Origin: JBCBSS01 sp039819065
GTDB taxonomy: Bacteria; Bacteroidota; Bacteroidia; Cytophagales; Cyclobacteriaceae
Reading direction: 5' to 3'
Length of the DNA stretch: 26,384 bases
NCBI GenBank assembly: GCA_039819065.1
Contig: JBCBSS010000112.1
Span: 1 to 26,384, forward strand
Under the pieces are notes generated by a model. That model made no database searches. It was given only the letters and a program-made list of their open reading frames with translations, and was not told the origin of the DNA. This document shows, piece after piece, positions 23,635 through 26,384 of the stretch. Made by a program: the position numbers and the translations under genes. Position 1 is the first letter of the stretch. Each line of letters starts with the position of its first letter.

Positions 23635-24423
23635 ATGTCGAATAGATTTTTATCGATACTTGCACTATTGATCATAGGACTTAGTTCCTGTGTGCCAAAC
23701 AGGAAGCTGGTCTATCTCCAAAAAGGAGATGAATTGAAAGAAGAAGTAGTTAGGGACTCAGTTGTTAGAACCTATCAATTGGCTAATTACGAGTATAGAA
23801 TTCAGCCTGAGGATATATTATCCATTCGATTTGAGAGCCTGACACAAAAGGAATACGATATATTTTCGAACCAAGGCGATGCGGTAAATGCAGGTAATCA
23901 AAATAACTTGTTGATTAACGGATACCTTGTTGATAAAGATGGCAGTGTAGAATTTCCTGAAATCGGGAAGGTACAGGTTGGTGGATTTACAATTCATGAA
24001 GTAGAATCTAAGATAAAGACACTAGCAGAAGCATATGTTGACGAGCCGGTTGTAAAAGTTAGGTTGCTTAACTTTAGAGTGACTGTATTAGGAGAGGTAA
24101 ATGCAGAGGGAGTAATCAACAGCTTCAATAATAGGGTGACAATTATGGAAGCGATTGGTTTGGCTGGCGGATTCACTGACTTAGCAGATAGAACAAGGGT
24201 GAAGATAATCAGACAAAAGAATGGTATTTCAGAAGTTTTCTACACAGACTTGCTGGCCGAAGATCTTATGAGTTCAGAATATTTTTTCGTTCATCAAAAC
24301 GATATTCTTGTCGTATCTCCTCTGAAACAGAGGCCTTTCCGAACATATTTCGGACAAAATGTTGCTTTGGTCCTATCTTCGATCTCTACTATTCTTTTAG
24401 TAGTTAACTTATTGAATCAATAA
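23635..24423 (+). CDS. Polysaccharide export lipoprotein (Wza-like)
   Basis: A 262-aa outer-membrane-type export protein. The signal ends in the lipobox LSSC with Cys19, then VPNRKLVYLQKG, a typical Bacteroidota opening. A polysaccharide-export domain (YEYRIQPEDILSIRFESL, about residues 53-70; VDKDGSVEFPEIGKVQVGG, about 98-116) and an SLBB domain (VTVLGEVNAEGVINSF, then ITIMEAIGLAGGFTDLADRT) follow. The C-terminus has a hydrophobic helix (ALVLSSISTILLVVNLL) that would span the outer membrane. It forms the exit channel for capsule or exopolysaccharide together with the downstream co-polymerase, whose ATG immediately follows its stop. Confidence 0.93.
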   Translation: MSNRFLSILALLIIGLSSCVPNRKLVYLQKGDELKEEVVRDSVVRTYQLANYEYRIQPEDILSIRFESLTQKEYDIFSNQGDAVNAGNQNNLLINGYLVDKDGSVEFPEIGKVQVGGFTIHEVESKIKTLAEAYVDEPVVKVRLLNFRVTVLGEVNAEGVINSFNNRVTIMEAIGLAGGFTDLADRTRVKIIRQKNGISEVFYTDLLAEDLMSSEYFFVHQNDILVVSPLKQRPFRTYFGQNVALVLSSISTILLVVNLLNQ

Positions 24424-26384
24424 ATGAGCAATAATACCGAATTAATGGACTTCGAATCCGCGCAATCGTCGGAAGATTCCAAATCTGGGACAAACCCAAT
24501 CAATATCAAGCGGTTGGCTTTCAGAGCTTTGAAGTATTGGTATTTGGTACTCTTAAGCATATTGATCGGACTAAGTACGGCTTATATAATCAACAGATAT
24601 ACAACTAGAATATATACTGTAAAGGCTAGTATTATTATCAAAGAGAGCCAGGAGAATGTTGAAGGTAAACTCTTATACAATAATGTACTGGTAGACCCAT
24701 ATCGCAACTTTTATAATGAGTTATACATAATAAAATCTATGCCGTTGATTAAGTCTGTAGTGGAAAACCTCAACTTCACTACAGCGCTGATAAGAGAAGG
24801 TGATCTCAAGGAGAAAGAATATTACGACCCGGACTTTCCTGTTGGAATTTACTTTTCTGCTCATGAAGGAGTTCCTAAGGGCAAACTGGTAACAATGACG
24901 ATCACTGATCAAGAACATTATTCAGTTCGTGTGATCAATGAAGGAGAATTAAGTAACCCTAGAGACGGAATAAGCTTTGGAGATACAGTGGCAATCAATG
25001 GTTATCGGTTAGTCGTTGCCAAGAAAGGAAGCACTATTCTCAATAAACATATTAATAGGGAATATGTAATCATGCTGTCAGATTCTGAAAAATTGGCCAA
25101 TCGATATATCAATCGCTTGAAAGCCTCATGGCTGGAACTTAATTCCTCTGTGGTAAATCTTGAAATCAATGGCCCAGTACCATCTAAAGAAATTGATTTT
25201 CTTAATGAGTTGATCAGCCAATATCAACAATATGATCTCGATAAAAAGAATCAGGCAGCTAGTCGGACCATTGAGTTTATTGATAGTCAACTAAAGGAGA
25301 TTACCGATTCTCTCCGGTTTTTTGAGGGGCAAGTGGAAGCGTTCAAGCAGAAGAATGTAATTACGGACATAGATGGTGAGGCGTTGAGATTGTATCAACG
25401 AGTTGAGAATTTGGAAACAAGTAAAGCTCAACTTAGACTTCAACGAAATTATTACCAATATCTGACAGACTACCTACAAAAGGATGATAATCTCGATCAG
25501 GTAGTGCCGCCTTCTAGTGTGGGAGTAGAGGATGTAATTATGACTGATCTAATCTCTCAATTAGTGCAATTGCAAACCGAGGTGAAATTACAATCCCGTA
25601 CTGATAAGGTAGAAAGTCCATTTGTTCTTAGGAAGATGGAGCAAATTACCAAAATAAGAAGTGACTTGCTTGAAAGCGTTAAGAATACCTTGGAAGCCCA
25701 AAAGATAAATGAGGATTTCTTAGAAGAGCAAATTGGCTTGGTTGAAGGTCAACTTAGAAAGCTTCCTGAGTCGGAGAGACGTTTGATTAATATTCAACGG
25801 AACTACGCCCTGAGTGAAAATCTATATATTTTCCTGATGCAAAAAAGAGCGGAAGCCGGCATCTCTAAGGCATCTACTACTTCTGACATTATTGTGGTTA
25901 ACCCACCTAGAAGAGTAGGAGGAGTAATTACTCCTAAACCGGCAAAGAACTACGCGGCAGGTGGAGGTATAGGCCTTATATTACCTCTTCTTATTTTTGC
26001 TCTTCTAGAATTGTTTAACAATAAAATTCAGGCTAAAGAAGATATTGAAAGAGTTACTGATATCCCTATTATTGGTGGTGTTGGGCATAATTCCAGCAGG
26101 AATAATTTAGTGGTAAGCACTGAGCCTAAATCAAGTGTTTCAGAATCTTTTAGAACACTGCGCTCCAACCTTAATTTCTTTACACAAGGTAAGGAAAAAC
26201 GCATTTTTATGGTCACATCGTCCATTAGTGGTGAGGGTAAAACATTTACTACAATTAATCTTGCTAGTGTACTTGCGTTAAGTGATAAAAGAGTTTTGAT
26301 TGTAGGGGCTGATATGAGACGCCCGCGTCTGTTTAACGACTTTGGCTTGAATAATGAAAGAGGATTAAGTGATTACTTATCAAA
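24424..26384 (+). CDS. Polysaccharide co-polymerase / tyrosine kinase (Wzc-like), 3' end outside window
   Basis: The first 653 codons of a Wzc-type protein; the gene continues past the window edge. A first membrane helix near residues 38-58 (YWYLVLLSILIGLSTAYIIN) is followed by the Wzz domain, long coiled-coil helices (about 240-470), and a second membrane helix near 515-535 (AAGGGIGLILPLLIFALLEL). The cytoplasmic kinase part has Walker A SISGEGKTFTT (Lys606) and the Walker A' VLIVGADMRRPRL. It controls polymer length and export with the Wza-like protein whose stop codon directly precedes its ATG. The C-terminal tyrosine cluster lies outside the window. The kinase domain is fused, unlike the split CapA/CapB arrangement. 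Confidence 0.93.
   Translation, partial: MSNNTELMDFESAQSSEDSKSGTNPINIKRLAFRALKYWYLVLLSILIGLSTAYIINRYTTRIYTVKASIIIKESQENVEGKLLYNNVLVDPYRNFYNELYIIKSMPLIKSVVENLNFTTALIREGDLKEKEYYDPDFPVGIYFSAHEGVPKGKLVTMTITDQEHYSVRVINEGELSNPRDGISFGDTVAINGYRLVVAKKGSTILNKHINREYVIMLSDSEKLANRYINRLKASWLELNSSVVNLEINGPVPSKEIDFLNELISQYQQYDLDKKNQAASRTIEFIDSQLKEITDSLRFFEGQVEAFKQKNVITDIDGEALRLYQRVENLETSKAQLRLQRNYYQYLTDYLQKDDNLDQVVPPSSVGVEDVIMTDLISQLVQLQTEVKLQSRTDKVESPFVLRKMEQITKIRSDLLESVKNTLEAQKINEDFLEEQIGLVEGQLRKLPESERRLINIQRNYALSENLYIFLMQKRAEAGISKASTTSDIIVVNPPRRVGGVITPKPAKNYAAGGGIGLILPLLIFALLELFNNKIQAKEDIERVTDIPIIGGVGHNSSRNNLVVSTEPKSSVSESFRTLRSNLNFFTQGKEKRIFMVTSSISGEGKTFTTINLASVLALSDKRVLIVGADMRRPRLFNDFGLNNERGLSDYLS

Noticed and set aside
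24448..24462. A tRNA T-arm-like string (TTCGAATCC)
   Set aside because: It lies inside the Wzc-like coding frame, and no matching acceptor or anticodon arms are found around it.

Overview
The window looks like a chromosomal segment of a Bacteroidota bacterium, most likely a marine-type Cytophagales relative. This is inferred from the moderate-to-low GC, the absence of strong Shine-Dalgarno sequences, -7 elements of the TAnnTTTG type, and the protein families present. There are no rRNA or tRNA genes, no CRISPR array, and no insertion sequence that I can recognise.

Layout: (i) 98-1999, minus strand: a lipoprotein, a membrane protein whose start appears frame-disrupted, and a DUF6940-type protein, closely spaced. 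(ii) 2134-3210, minus: a ParE/RelE-type toxin-antitoxin pair followed by a YdeI/OmdA-like protein. (iii) 3306-4401, minus: a flavin amine oxidase split by a frameshift. (iv) 4747-6711, minus: a compact operon of a TetR regulator, a DUF4442 hot-dog protein and an alpha/beta hydrolase. A perfect 26-bp palindrome abuts the regulator's ATG, so this reads as a self-regulated lipid or acyl-ester module. (v) 6845-7207, minus: a SnoaL-like protein; 7412-8677, plus: a DUF819 membrane protein; 8809-9066, plus: a thioredoxin-like [2Fe-2S] ferredoxin. (vi) 9529-10461, plus: a lipoprotein that resembles the periplasmic P1 domain of SecD without any membrane channel. (vii) 10549-14432, plus: a complete ferric-iron ABC importer (binding lipoprotein, fused permease, ATPase) with a strong hairpin after the binding-protein gene. 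(viii) 14449-19150, minus: an unrecognised conserved protein, aconitase, a MarR regulator, GTP cyclohydrolase I and a 6-pyruvoyl-tetrahydropterin synthase/QueD homologue. Several palindromes lie in the gaps. (ix) 19266-22081, minus: a penicillin-acylase-family Ntn hydrolase followed by a small membrane protein. (x) 22249 to the window end, plus: kdsC, kdsA, a Wza-type export lipoprotein and a Wzc-type polysaccharide co-polymerase/tyrosine kinase cut by the window edge. This is the start of a surface polysaccharide locus.

Most genes belong to known families. The less ordinary signals are the stand-alone SecD-P1-like lipoprotein, the TetR/DUF4442/hydrolase operon with its start-adjacent operator, the nested inverted repeats between folE and marR, the operator-like palindromes near aconitase and the unknown 139-aa gene, and two apparent single-base frame disruptions. 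I see no clear evidence of an entirely new system. The SecD-like lipoprotein and the TetR operon are the best candidates for follow-up.
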